From Fibrobacter sp. (GTDB taxonomy: Bacteria > Fibrobacterota > Fibrobacteria > Fibrobacterales > Fibrobacteraceae), in contig JAISUZ010000025.1 of NCBI GenBank assembly GCA_031271785.1, positions 1 to 33,488 on the forward strand: a stretch of 33,488 nucleotides of DNA, written 5' to 3'. Shown here piece by piece: positions 1 to 7,693 of the stretch; position 1 is the stretch's first letter; every line of letters begins with the position of its first letter. The notes beneath the pieces were generated by a model. It was not told where the DNA came from. It did no database searches and saw only the letters and a list, made by a program, of their open reading frames with translations. A program made the position numbers and the translations under genes.

Positions 1-1
1 C

Positions 2-643
2 ACTCATATTTCAAGTTACGACGATGTGGTGTTCCAAGTGAACCAGTCTTCGGGTGCGGATTTGCTGTTTACGATTTTAAGGGGGAAGGTTACCGTAAGA
101 GGAGCTGATACGATAAGAGGGGTCGATACGATTCCGATTACTATGCGTGCGGTATTCGATGAGGAATCCAAACGTTACATGGTGGGGATTCAAATGGCGT
201 ATGTAATGTTCCAGGAAACGCATCTTGTGCGCCGCAACCCGGTGGCGGCTTCCGTGAAAGCGGCAAAAACAAGCTGGAAAATGACTTCGAGCATTTTTAT
301 TTATTTCAAGCGGCTTGCGCAGGGGCAGGTGAAAGCGGATGCGTTCTCCGGTCCGGTAACGATTGTCGCGGTGATGGGGCGCGTGTGGATGAGCGGATTC
401 GATCAATTCCTGATGCTTCTCGCGCTGATTAGCGTTAACCTCGGTGTCATGAATTTGTTGCCGCTTGCGATTACGGACGGCGGGCTTTTGATGTTCCTCG
501 GCATTGAAAAAATTAGAGGGCGGCCGCTTTCGCAAGGGAAACAGGTGATCATTCAAAAGATTGCGATTTTGTTTTTTATTTCGTTTTTTGTGTTTATTAC
601 GATTCTCGATTTTGAAAAAATCGGATTGTTTCTTAAAAGGTAA
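2..643 (+). CDS. rseP: RseP-type site-2 intramembrane zinc metalloprotease, C-terminal part (5' truncated by window)
   Basis: The frame is open to the left window edge, so this is the C-terminal ~213 residues of a longer protein. What is visible is the tail of a PDZ-like domain (through about base 200), a linker, and a membrane region with the S2P second-aspartate motif NLLPLAITDGG near bases 449-484, then a last hydrophobic helix before the stop. In the M50/RseP family the HExxH zinc site lies in the missing N-terminal half, and the LDG-type motif supplies the third zinc ligand. Here the usual P-x-P-x-L-D-G-G is degenerate (Ala and Thr replace the second Pro and the Leu), but the Asp and both Gly are kept. 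The family cleaves anti-sigma factors or signal-peptide remnants in the inner membrane. The stop is 5 bases before purD, whose ribosome site lies in the last codons, so the genes are probably cotranscribed. Confidence 0.82.
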   Translation, partial: THISSYDDVVFQVNQSSGADLLFTILRGKVTVRGADTIRGVDTIPITMRAVFDEESKRYMVGIQMAYVMFQETHLVRRNPVAASVKAAKTSWKMTSSIFIYFKRLAQGQVKADAFSGPVTIVAVMGRVWMSGFDQFLMLLALISVNLGVMNLLPLAITDGGLLMFLGIEKIRGRPLSQGKQVIIQKIAILFFISFFVFITILDFEKIGLFLKR

Positions 644-648
644 GTGTT

Positions 649-1932
649 ATGAAAGTTTTGGTTATTGGCGGCGGCGGCCGCGAACATGCGATTGCCGCGG
701 CGGTAAAAAAATCTCCGCTTTGTTCCGGGTTGGTGTGCGCTCCCGGGAATCCCGGCATGGTATCGCTCGGGAAATGTGCGGACATACCGGTTTCGGATAT
801 TTCGGCGCTTGCGGATTTGGCTTTTGCGGAGCAGGTTGATTTTACGATTGTCGGGCCTGAAATTCCTTTGGTGGCAGGTATTGTCGATGAATTCAAGAAA
901 CGCGGGCTTCGCGTTTTCGGCCCCACGGCGGCCGCCGCGGCTCTCGAAGGCAGCAAGGCGTTTTCCAAAGACATTATGAAAAAATACGGCGTTCCGACCG
1001 CCGCGTATGAAACGTTCACCGACTTGGCCGATGCGAAAGCTTATTTGAAAGCGCACCCTGCGCCCATTGTAATTAAAGCCTCGGGGCTTGCCGCCGGGAA
1101 AGGCGCTGTGGTGTGTATGACCGATGCCGAAGCGGAAAAAACCGTAGAAGAAATGCTCGGCGATAAAGCTGTTTTCGGAGAATCCGGAAAAACGGTGGTG
1201 ATTGAAGAATTTATGGTCGGCGAAGAAGCTTCGATTTTTGCTGTTTGTGATGGAAAAGATTATGTACTGCTTTCTTCGGCGCAGGATCACAAACGCGTTT
1301 TCGACGGCGACGAGGGCCCTAATACCGGCGGGATGGGCGCGTATTCCCCGGCGCCTCTCGTAACCGAAGCTTTGCTTGAAACGGTAAAGAAAACTATTAT
1401 CGAACCGACTTTGTCCGGAATGAGAGCCGAAGGTGCGCCTTATACCGGCGTTCTTTATGTGGGCATTATGGCGACGGCCGCCGGTCCGAAAGTGGTGGAA
1501 TATAATTGCCGCCTCGGCGACCCGGAGTGCCAGATTGTACTTCCGCTTTACGGCGGCGATGTTCTTCGGCTTTTCGATTTGGCGGAACAGGGAAAACTTT
1601 CCGAACTGCCGGCTCCGCATGCTCGGGCGCAAAGTGCGGCGATTGTCGTGCTTGCAAGCAAAGGCTACCCCGGCGATTACGAAAAGGGAAAAGAGATTAC
1701 GGGAATCGACAAGGCGGAAGCTCTCGGCGCACAGGTGTTCCATGCGGGAACTGTTTTGAAAGACGGAAAACTTCTTTCTGCGGGCGGTCGCGTTCTCGGC
1801 GTGGTCGGTACCGGAGCGACTCTTCAAGAGGCGCTGGATCTGGCTTACGCAGGGTGCGAACAAATTCATTTCGACGGTGTTTTTTACCGCCGCGACATTG
1901 GACAAAAGGGGTTAAAAAGATGTTTGAAATAA
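649..1932 (+). CDS. purD: Phosphoribosylamine--glycine ligase (GAR synthetase)
   Basis: A 427-residue protein of normal PurD length. It catalyses ATP-dependent ligation of glycine to 5-phosphoribosylamine, the second step of de novo purine synthesis, in the cytoplasm. The N-terminal GGGGREHAIAAAV motif, the ATP-grasp segments LAAGKGAVV and NTGGMGAYSP, and YNCRLGDPECQ near the C-terminal third are all diagnostic. An AAGG ribosome site sits just before the ATG at 649. The 3' end overlaps the purE start by 13 bases in another frame, which suggests translational coupling. It lies downstream of rseP. Confidence 0.97.
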   Translation: MKVLVIGGGGREHAIAAAVKKSPLCSGLVCAPGNPGMVSLGKCADIPVSDISALADLAFAEQVDFTIVGPEIPLVAGIVDEFKKRGLRVFGPTAAAAALEGSKAFSKDIMKKYGVPTAAYETFTDLADAKAYLKAHPAPIVIKASGLAAGKGAVVCMTDAEAEKTVEEMLGDKAVFGESGKTVVIEEFMVGEEASIFAVCDGKDYVLLSSAQDHKRVFDGDEGPNTGGMGAYSPAPLVTEALLETVKKTIIEPTLSGMRAEGAPYTGVLYVGIMATAAGPKVVEYNCRLGDPECQIVLPLYGGDVLRLFDLAEQGKLSELPAPHARAQSAAIVVLASKGYPGDYEKGKEITGIDKAEALGAQVFHAGTVLKDGKLLSAGGRVLGVVGTGATLQEALDLAYAGCEQIHFDGVFYRRDIGQKGLKRCLK

Positions 1933-2396
1933 AAGCAGGAGCTCAAGTCGGTATTGTGACGGGCAGTGCGTCCGATAAACCGCTGGTGGAGAAAGTGACC
2001 GCCGTTTTGGATGAATTCGGTGTTGTGTGGGAATGGAATATTCTCAGCGCGCACCGTACGCCGAATAAAGTGGCGAAATACACCCAAGAAGCGGAAGCGC
2101 GCGGACTCAAGGTTTTGATCGGCATTGCCGGCCTTGCGGCGGCGCTTCCCGGGTGCCTTGCGGCTCATACGTTGCTTCCGGTGATCGGAGTTCCGGGAGA
2201 TTCGGGTCCGCTTTCCGGAGTGGATGCGCTCCATTCCATTGTTCAAATGCCGCCGGGAATTCCCGTGGCGACTGTCGGGATCGGAAACGGAAAGAACGCG
2301 GGTTACCTCGCGGTTCATATTCTCTCGTTATTTATGCCGGAACTTCGGGAACGTTTGAGAGCTTACCGTCGTTCTCTCGGGGATATTGAGGAATAA
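1920..2396 (+). CDS. purE: N5-carboxyaminoimidazole ribonucleotide mutase (PurE, class I-like)
   Basis: A 158-residue protein starting at the ATG at 1920 inside the end of purD. It rearranges N5-CAIR to CAIR in purine synthesis. It shows the substrate motif SAHRTP, a glycine/alanine-rich loop ending in ALPG, and SIVQMPPGIPV, which is typical of bacterial class I PurE rather than animal/Treponema-type class II. Class I enzymes need PurK to make N5-CAIR, and no purK is in this window. The frame stays open upstream to about 1506 inside purD, but similarity begins only at MFEIKAGAQVGIVTGS, so the short start is chosen. purD-purE is a two-gene purine unit; purN is separate, at 22851. Confidence 0.95.
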   Translation: MFEIKAGAQVGIVTGSASDKPLVEKVTAVLDEFGVVWEWNILSAHRTPNKVAKYTQEAEARGLKVLIGIAGLAAALPGCLAAHTLLPVIGVPGDSGPLSGVDALHSIVQMPPGIPVATVGIGNGKNAGYLAVHILSLFMPELRERLRAYRRSLGDIEE

Positions 2397-2399
2397 TCT

Positions 2400-3170
2400 T
2401 TGAAGTATTTCGTTTTTTTTATCGCCTTGTTTCCTTGGCTCTTGTGGAGCAGCGAGGTGAAGCCTCTGTGGCTGCAGGGTGAAAAACTGAATTATACCAT
2501 CAGTTGGGGTTTTATCACCGCCGGCACAGCCCTTATGGAAGTGCGCCCTCTCGCGGACGGAAAAACGGAAATTTGGTCTTTTGCCCGGAACAACGGACTT
2601 TTTGAACAGATTTACCCGGTGGCGGACACGGTTTATTCCCGCATGAGAAACGAAGAATTTTTGCCGGAAGTTTTCAAAAAAACTTTGCATGAAGGTTCTT
2701 ACCATAATAAGTCCGTGATTCGTTTTGACAGGGCAGGGGGGAAGGCTTGGCTTTCGGATACCGTTTTTACAGATCCCGTGAAGCGCAAAATTAAACGTTC
2801 GACCGATACCGTAATAGCTATTACGGGGTGGGAGCGCTGTATTCTGACGGCTTTTTACCTGGTGAGAACCATGGACCTCGAAGTGGGGAAAGAAACACGG
2901 TTTTCGGCGGTCAGCGGCAAGAAACGCTATGATTTGCGCGTAGTGGTGCACAGCAGGGAGAAGGTGAAAACGGATGCCGGTACTTTCGATTGCATTAAGG
3001 TGGAGCCGATTCTTGACGGCGACGGGCTTTTTAATGCTTCCGGGCGGCTTTTTATTTGGCTCTCGGATGATGAAAAACGGTTGCCGGTGCTTATGAAGAG
3101 TGAAATAACTCTCGGATCTATCCGTGCGGAACTTACGAATTTTGAATTGAAATTACCCGCCGGGAAATAA
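2400..3170 (+). CDS. DUF3108-like exported protein
   Basis: 256 residues from a TTG start 3 bases after the purE stop. The N-terminus (MKYFVFFIALFPWLLWSS) is a clear signal peptide or membrane anchor. The body reads as a beta-rich periplasmic protein: LNYTISWGFITAGTALMEV near the N-terminus, then DAGTFDCIKVEP and RLFIWLSDDEKRLPV near the C-terminus. This is the pattern I associate with the DUF3108 family, whose members are periplasmic and of unknown biochemical role, often found near envelope genes. The tight spacing to purE suggests cotranscription, although the functions look unrelated. The family call is from memory of the pattern, not a search. Confidence 0.75.
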   Translation: MKYFVFFIALFPWLLWSSEVKPLWLQGEKLNYTISWGFITAGTALMEVRPLADGKTEIWSFARNNGLFEQIYPVADTVYSRMRNEEFLPEVFKKTLHEGSYHNKSVIRFDRAGGKAWLSDTVFTDPVKRKIKRSTDTVIAITGWERCILTAFYLVRTMDLEVGKETRFSAVSGKKRYDLRVVVHSREKVKTDAGTFDCIKVEPILDGDGLFNASGRLFIWLSDDEKRLPVLMKSEITLGSIRAELTNFELKLPAGK

Positions 3171-3215
3171 AAAAGTTATATTGAGTGACAAACTTTCAAT
3201 TTATGGGCTAAAGGA

Positions 3216-4037
3216 ATGCTGAAGAAAGGTATCTTGTTTCTTTGTATGTGTGTGGTGGCGGGCTTTGCTCAAGATGATGAAAATATCGATAATGAAGCGG
3301 TAGAAGCCGAAGTTGTCGAACCTGTGCAGGAGTCCCGTTCGGCAGATGACCGGGCTCAGCGCCGTCAGTTTGAAGAAGACCAGCGCGCCGATGAATTTGC
3401 AAACTCTCTGCGCCGCCGTGACTGGCTGAAAGACCGTCTGATTCTCGAAATCGGCGCGGGTTCACGGAGTCCGGTGTGGGGTGAGAGCGGGCTTGGGATG
3501 GGTTTTGGTTTCGGTGCGGAATACATTACGCGCTGGCATGCCGGTCTTTATGCTTCTTTCGGTTTTGTTCCTTCCGGAACGGACACGGATTTTGATTATA
3601 TCTCCTTGGAAGGCGGTACCGGCTGGAAAGTGGGTTTGAACTATTATCTTTTCCCGAAAGATCAAATTCACTTGGGGCTTTCCGTTTCTTACGGAACGGT
3701 TTATTACGATCATAACATTCTCGCCGATGAATCCAACGGTTATATGCGTGAATTGATTATGCTCAATGGTTTTCAATTTGACGCGCTTGTGACTTATTTG
3801 ACCGACGCCTGGTATTTCCTGCAGTTCTCCGTAGGTTTCTACTACGCTCCGGATGCTAAGGAAAAATCGTTCCGTACGACTACCGACGGAAAGGAACTTT
3901 CCAAAGTGGTGAATAAAGACGGTATTCCGGATATGGGAATTGTCTTCGGCGTGACCATCGGTTTTGCATTCCCGGAATTCTTCCCGGATGATACGGAAGT
4001 ACGCCGCCGCGAACGCGAAGAACGTTATAACGAATAA
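3216..4037 (+). CDS. Putative outer-membrane beta-barrel protein
   Basis: 273 residues. The N-terminus MLKKGILFLCMCVVAGFAQ is a classical signal peptide with likely cleavage after GFA. Residues ~20-65 are acidic and charged (a run of Glu/Asp/Arg, possibly a short coiled segment). From ~70 onward the sequence alternates hydrophobic/aromatic and polar residues with many Gly/Tyr (LILEIGAGSRSP, YASFGFVPSG, GLNYYLFP, GLSVSYGTVYY, QFSVGFYYAP, GVTIGFAFPEFF), as expected for about eight transmembrane beta strands. It ends in a charged Arg/Glu tail rather than the usual terminal Phe/Trp. The AAGGA directly before the ATG is closer than ideal, but the signal peptide supports this start. Function unknown. 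Confidence 0.68.
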   Translation: MLKKGILFLCMCVVAGFAQDDENIDNEAVEAEVVEPVQESRSADDRAQRRQFEEDQRADEFANSLRRRDWLKDRLILEIGAGSRSPVWGESGLGMGFGFGAEYITRWHAGLYASFGFVPSGTDTDFDYISLEGGTGWKVGLNYYLFPKDQIHLGLSVSYGTVYYDHNILADESNGYMRELIMLNGFQFDALVTYLTDAWYFLQFSVGFYYAPDAKEKSFRTTTDGKELSKVVNKDGIPDMGIVFGVTIGFAFPEFFPDDTEVRRREREERYNE

Positions 4038-4093
4038 TTTTCATTAAAAGGTGCAAATTCCGGCCGAAATAATGTATTATTGGTTCCGAATTT

Positions 4094-4167
4094 GCATCCG
4101 TAGCTCAGCTGGATAGAGTGTCAGCCTCCGAAGCTGAAGGTCATGCGTTCGAATCGCATCGGGTGCA
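4094..4167 (+). tRNA. tRNA-Arg (CCG anticodon)
   Basis: A full cloverleaf can be folded by hand. Acceptor GCATCCG (4094-4100) pairs with CGGGTGC (4160-4166) with one T-G pair, and the discriminator is A at 4167. The anticodon stem is TCAGC/GCTGA around loop CTCCGAA, giving anticodon CCG, which reads codon CGG. The T arm is ATGCG-TTCGAAT-CGCAT. No CCA is encoded. It is a single tRNA followed directly by a strong terminator. Upstream, TATTAT at 4075-4080 is a plausible -10 element about 14 bases before the mature 5' end. Confidence 0.96.
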
Positions 4168-4170
4168 TTA

Positions 4171-4197
4171 AAGACTGCCAAGCGCAGTCTTTTTTTT
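4171..4197 (+). terminator. Rho-independent terminator of tRNA-Arg
   Basis: Perfect 8-base stem AAGACTGC (4171-4178) / GCAGTCTT (4184-4191) with a 5-base loop, followed by a T run on the plus strand. It starts three bases after the tRNA discriminator base. Confidence 0.9.
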
Positions 4198-4218
4198 GTT
4201 TTAAAAACCGGGCAAATA

Positions 4219-4248
4219 AAAACGCCTCCCCGTATGGGGAGGCGTTTT
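4219..4248. terminator. Bidirectional terminator between tRNA-Arg and gdhA
   Basis: Perfect 13-base stem AAAACGCCTCCCC (4219-4231) / GGGGAGGCGTTTT (4236-4248) with a 4-base loop. The A and T flanks make it work on either strand. It lies 14 bases past the gdhA stop codon and should chiefly end gdhA transcription. Confidence 0.9.
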
Positions 4249-4261
4249 ATAAAGTTTTAGT

Positions 4262-5614
4262 TTATACCAAACCTTGTTCCATCATGGCGTCGGCGACTTT
4301 AATGAAGCCTCCGATGTTTGCGCCTTTGACATAGTTCACCGTGCCGTCGGCTTCGGTTCCGTATTTGACGCAAGTGGCGTGGATATTTTTCATGATAGAG
4401 TGGAGTTTGGAATCGACTTCGGCTGCGGTCCAGGCGAGACGTTGCGAGTTTTGAGACATTTCAAGCCCGGAAGTGGCGACACCGCCCGCGTTCGAGGCTT
4501 TGCCCGGCGCGTAAAGGATTTTTGCTTTCAGGAAGGCTTCTACCGCTTCTGCTGTGGAAGGCATGTTCGCACCTTCCGAAACGCATTTGCAACCGTTTGC
4601 GAGTAGTGTTTTGGCATCGTCGCCGTTGAGTTCGTTTTGAGTGGCGGCCGGGAGCGCTACATCGCATCGGATGCTCCACGGTGTTTTGCCTTCGTGGAAT
4701 TCGCAGCCGAATTTTTCCGCATATTCCTTAATGCGCCCGCGCTTGACGTTCTTGAGTTCTTTGAGGAACGCGAGTTTGGTGGCATCAATGCCCGCCGGAT
4801 CGTAAATGAAGCCGCTGGAATCGGATGCGGTGACGCACTTGGCGCCCATTTGAATTGCTTTTTCGATAGCGTGCTGAGCGACATTGCCCGAACCGGAGAC
4901 AACGCAAACTTTGCCTTTGATGGTGTCGTTTTTGGTTTTGAGCATTTCTTCGGCAAAATAAATTTGTCCGTAACCGGTGGCTTCCGGGCGAATCAGCGAA
5001 CCGCCCCAATTGAGAGACTTTCCGGTGAGAACGCCGGTGAATTCGTTGCGGAGGCGTTTGTATTGCCCGAACATGTAACCGATTTCACGCGCGCCTACGC
5101 CGATATCGCCGGCGGGTACGTCGGTATCGGAACCGATGTGGCGGGAAAGTTCGGTCATGAAGCTTTGGCAGAATTTCATGATTTCGTTTTCCGACTTTCC
5201 TTTCGGGTCAAAGTCTGCGCCGCCTTTTCCGCCGCCCATGGGGAGCGAGGTGAGGCTGTTTTTGAACACTTGTTCGAATGCGAGGAATTTGAGCACGCTG
5301 AGGCTTACGGAAGGATGGAAACGAATGCCGCCTTTGTAAGGACCGATGGCGCTGTTCATTTGAACGCGGAACCCGCGGTTGATTTGAATTTCGCCTTTAT
5401 CGTCAAGCCACGGTACGCGGAAAAGAATGACGCGTTCCGGTTCGAGCATTCTTTCGAGGATTTTTGCTTTTTTGTATTTGGGGTTTGCTTCGATAAAGGG
5501 AAGCAGGGACTCCACTACTTCTTGCACGGCCTGATGAAAGACGGTTTCGCCCGGATTTCTGGCGATGACGCTCGCCATAAATTCGTTGACTTGTTCTTGA
5601 AATTCTTTGCTCAC
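4262..5614 (-). CDS. gdhA: NADP-type glutamate dehydrogenase
   Basis: Catalyses reductive amination of 2-oxoglutarate with ammonia to glutamate, the main low-affinity ammonium assimilation route. With the GTG start at 5614 the protein is 450 residues, the usual length of hexameric bacterial GdhA; an upstream TTG at 5683 would add 23 residues without family similarity and would sit inside the predicted -35 element. Diagnostic segments are GPYKGGIRFHPSV, LPMGGGKGGADFDPKGKS (catalytic Lys region), DVPAGDIGVGAREIG, the nucleotide-binding VSGSGNVAQHAIEKA and SEGANMPSTAEA. The overall pattern resembles enterobacterial NADPH enzymes, though coenzyme choice is inferred. Monocistronic, with its own promoter and terminator. 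Confidence 0.96.
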   Translation of the reverse strand: MSKEFQEQVNEFMASVIARNPGETVFHQAVQEVVESLLPFIEANPKYKKAKILERMLEPERVILFRVPWLDDKGEIQINRGFRVQMNSAIGPYKGGIRFHPSVSLSVLKFLAFEQVFKNSLTSLPMGGGKGGADFDPKGKSENEIMKFCQSFMTELSRHIGSDTDVPAGDIGVGAREIGYMFGQYKRLRNEFTGVLTGKSLNWGGSLIRPEATGYGQIYFAEEMLKTKNDTIKGKVCVVSGSGNVAQHAIEKAIQMGAKCVTASDSSGFIYDPAGIDATKLAFLKELKNVKRGRIKEYAEKFGCEFHEGKTPWSIRCDVALPAATQNELNGDDAKTLLANGCKCVSEGANMPSTAEAVEAFLKAKILYAPGKASNAGGVATSGLEMSQNSQRLAWTAAEVDSKLHSIMKNIHATCVKYGTEADGTVNYVKGANIGGFIKVADAMMEQGLV

Positions 5615-5654
5615 TGGATACCACCACAGGTTGAATTTTGGTGCCGGAAATTTA

Positions 5655-5694
5655 ATTATTTTAGTGTATAAAGTGATTGACAATTTATCACTTT
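5655..5694 (-). promoter_or_regulatory. gdhA promoter with operator-like inverted repeat
   Basis: Reading the minus strand, TTGTCA (5683-5678) and AATAAT (5660-5655) are separated by 17 bases, a good sigma-70-like promoter about 40 bases upstream of the GTG. An 8-base inverted repeat, AAAGTGAT (5670-5677) and ATCACTTT (5687-5694), with a 9-base gap, encloses the -35 element. This layout would suit a repressor or nitrogen regulator, but none can be named from sequence. Confidence 0.55.
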
Positions 5695-5966
5695 TTATTA
5701 CTTTTTTTTCGGTTTTCTAAAAATGTTTGCTTCTCTCATGCAAGCACAGACAGGGATTTTTCTTAGGGTTATCCGGGCAGGGGTGGTTTGAGAAAGTATG
5801 GCTCGTTTCTTGTTGTGCGGGTATGCGGATTATGCAGATACGGATATTGATTTTTTCGGGATACAGGAGTGTTACTTTTTATTAAAAAGGCGGGTGTTAC
5901 ACAAGGTGACGAGAATGAGCGCGGTTCTCAATGGTTTGATTGAGATCCAATTTGGCCCCTGACCAA

Positions 5967-6225
5967 GCGGCGGCACACACTTGGAAAATCTTACATGCAA
6001 GTGCGAACTTAATGGGATGGAAAAACCGGTTTCCGTCACTGCGAGCCGAAGGCGCGGCAGTCCATTTTCTGCCATGTCGAGGGCATGGCCCATGGCCATC
6101 CGGTCCCTGTATTCCTTACTGGATCGCCACACGCGTTCCGCGTTCACGATGACAAAAAAATGTAGCTCTTGATGACATATTGGAAAGTCTTTCATGCCTT
6201 AGCGAACTCAATTGATGCGATAAAC
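5967..6225 (+). repeat. Two copies of a dispersed ~45-base intergenic motif
   Basis: Copy A (5967-6020) and copy B (6176-6225) share the core TTGGAAA-TCTT-CATGC followed by GCGAACT-AAT-G-ATG. The same motif appears on the minus strand at 14971-15020 and 18568-18624 and on the plus strand at 32155-32205. All copies lie in spacers. The whole stretch 5696-6476 has no credible gene: small frames there have no ribosome sites and run across the repeats. A further repeat-like piece, GGAGATTCG to TCCGGA (6308-6335), recurs at 18785-18815. Confidence 0.7.
6035..6153. repeat. Imperfect long inverted repeat
   Basis: The arm GTCACTGCGAGCC to GCAGTCCA (6035-6064) is an imperfect reverse complement of the arm TGGATCGCCAC to CACGATGAC (6120-6153), with about 55 bases between. 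The arms resemble the GTCATTGCGAGC / CAATCCA type of palindromic repeat known from many bacterial genomes. It lies between the two 45-base motif copies. It looks like a small non-coding repeat unit; no transposase is nearby. Confidence 0.6.
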
Positions 6226-6421
6226 AACGTCAATACGCTTGCGTGCCGACAATGTTTGTGGAGGCATATGCGAATGCCTTAATGTGAGGGATGGTGACCC
6301 GAAGGGCGGAGATTCGCGATGAAAATTGAATCCGGAGAACAGACAAGCGAAGCTCCGTTTTGGGCGGGGGCTCTTGCGCTAAGTGACCGGAGCGCAAGTG
6401 GGCGCCACCCCCAAAATACAG

Positions 6422-6450
6422 CCCGACCCGCGCGAAGCGCGGGGCACGCC
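6422..6450 (+). repeat. GGCACGCC-type repeat end with GC-rich hairpin
   Basis: Contains a 7-base hairpin CCCGCGC (6427-6433) / GCGCGGG (6437-6443) and ends in GGGGCACGCC, the same end seen at 15126-15134, 26851-26860 and, inverted, at 14863 and 18495. It sits 26 bases past the stop of the minus-strand sugar transferase. There is no T run, so it is not a standard terminator. Confidence 0.5.
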
Positions 6451-6476
6451 GTTTTACTTTTGCATTGATTTGTTAA

Positions 6477-7640
6477 TTAATATGCGCCGTCGCCCTTGAA
6501 GACGACTTTGAAGGTTTTGGCGACGAGCTGGGCATCGGTATTGAGATTGCCGTGGCGGACATATTGGTTGTCGAGGCGCATCCATTCGTCGAACGTGACG
6601 TTGCTGCGCCCGCTGACCTGCCAGAAACAAGTGAGCCCCGGCGTGACGGAGAGGCGCATTTTATGCCAGGGAAGATATTCTTGCACTTCTTTCGGGATCG
6701 GTGGGCGCGGCCCTACAATGGACATGTCGCCGAGAAGGATGTTGAATAATTGCGGGAGTTCGTCGAGACTGAATTTGCGGAGGATTCTTCCGAACGGGTA
6801 AATCCGCGGGTCGTTTTTCATTTTGAATGTCGGACCGCCGGATTCGTTGTATTCTTTGAGTTCCGCTTTTCTTGCTTCCGCATCGACGTACATGCTTCTG
6901 AACTTGAACATGGTGAAGCGATTTCCGTTTTTGCCGACACGGGTTTGTTTGAAGATGATGGGCCCTTTCGGGTCGCTGATTTTTACGGCGAGCGCGCAGA
7001 AAAGGAACAGGGGAGAGAGGAGGAGGATTCCGAATAACGCGCCGAAGAAGTCAAAGCAGCGTTTGAATATCATCATGAGCGACCGGCGCTGTTTTTTCGG
7101 CAGGGTGTCTTCGTAAAAGAGTTTGGATAACGAGATATAGCCTTTGTTGTCGGTATTGAACCGTTTGATGCTGCGGTTGATTTTCTGTTCTTGTCTTTCC
7201 GTGAGTCCGGTGTAAATAAAGGTTTCGAATAAATTCACTTTCGGTAATTCGCGGAGTTCCTGAAAAAGTCCGGCTTCGTGAATGTTTCTGATGATTTGCT
7301 TGCGGACCTTATCCAGAAACGAGATGTCGGAATTGAGCCGGATGATGCCGATACCGTGCCCCTCTTGAAGATACCCGATGACATCGGTGACTTCGATTTC
7401 CGACATGAGGGTGAGAACGGCGATTTTCCAAAGTCTTAACAGTTTGGTGGTGCGTTTGGCGATTCCGAACGAGTCCAGGTAACGGGTTTGAATTTTGATG
7501 TAAAGAAACGGTTGCTGCGTCCGGTTCGCGCGGAGCAGTTCTTCTTTTAACCGCGATTGAAACAGTTCCGGAGGAAATACGGTATTGCCGATATCCTGGT
7601 GTGATAACAACGAATTGAGGTGATTGTCAAATATTTTCAC
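6477..7640 (-). CDS. Polyprenyl-phosphate sugar-1-phosphate transferase with GGDEF-like N-terminal domain
   Basis: 387 residues. The C-terminal ~200 residues are a bacterial sugar transferase domain (PF02397 type): one membrane helix (FFGALFGILLLSPLFLFCALAV, ~residues 196-217), then PKGPIIFKQTRVGKNG, FKFRSM, DELPQLFNILLGDMSIVGPRPP and TPGLTCFWQVSGRS. Such enzymes move a sugar-1-phosphate onto undecaprenyl phosphate to start O-antigen or capsule synthesis at the inner membrane. The N-terminal ~190 residues lack the usual four membrane helices and CoA_binding_3 domain. They start FQSRLKEELLRANRTQQPF and carry DVIGYLQEGHGIGIIRL where a GGDEF domain would have R-GGDEF, so I read this part as a degenerate GGDEF fold (inference). 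Divergent from hom, 53 bases apart. Confidence 0.85.
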   Translation of the reverse strand: MKIFDNHLNSLLSHQDIGNTVFPPELFQSRLKEELLRANRTQQPFLYIKIQTRYLDSFGIAKRTTKLLRLWKIAVLTLMSEIEVTDVIGYLQEGHGIGIIRLNSDISFLDKVRKQIIRNIHEAGLFQELRELPKVNLFETFIYTGLTERQEQKINRSIKRFNTDNKGYISLSKLFYEDTLPKKQRRSLMMIFKRCFDFFGALFGILLLSPLFLFCALAVKISDPKGPIIFKQTRVGKNGNRFTMFKFRSMYVDAEARKAELKEYNESGGPTFKMKNDPRIYPFGRILRKFSLDELPQLFNILLGDMSIVGPRPPIPKEVQEYLPWHKMRLSVTPGLTCFWQVSGRSNVTFDEWMRLDNQYVRHGNLNTDAQLVAKTFKVVFKGDGAY

Positions 7641-7693
7641 AAAAAGAAATATAAAATTTTCTAACTTGAGCGCAAAAGTTTTGGAGATTCTTT

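Noticed and set aside
553-1905. 450-codon open frame on the minus strand opposite purD
   Set aside because: It is exactly antisense to a clear purD, has Arg/His/Phe-rich low-similarity sequence and no ribosome site; codon bias of the sense gene keeps the frame open.
5872-6195. 107-codon minus-strand frame in the repeat-filled spacer
   Set aside because: It runs across the inverted repeat and both 45-base motif copies, has no ribosome site, and the translation is of the kind produced by intergenic repeats.
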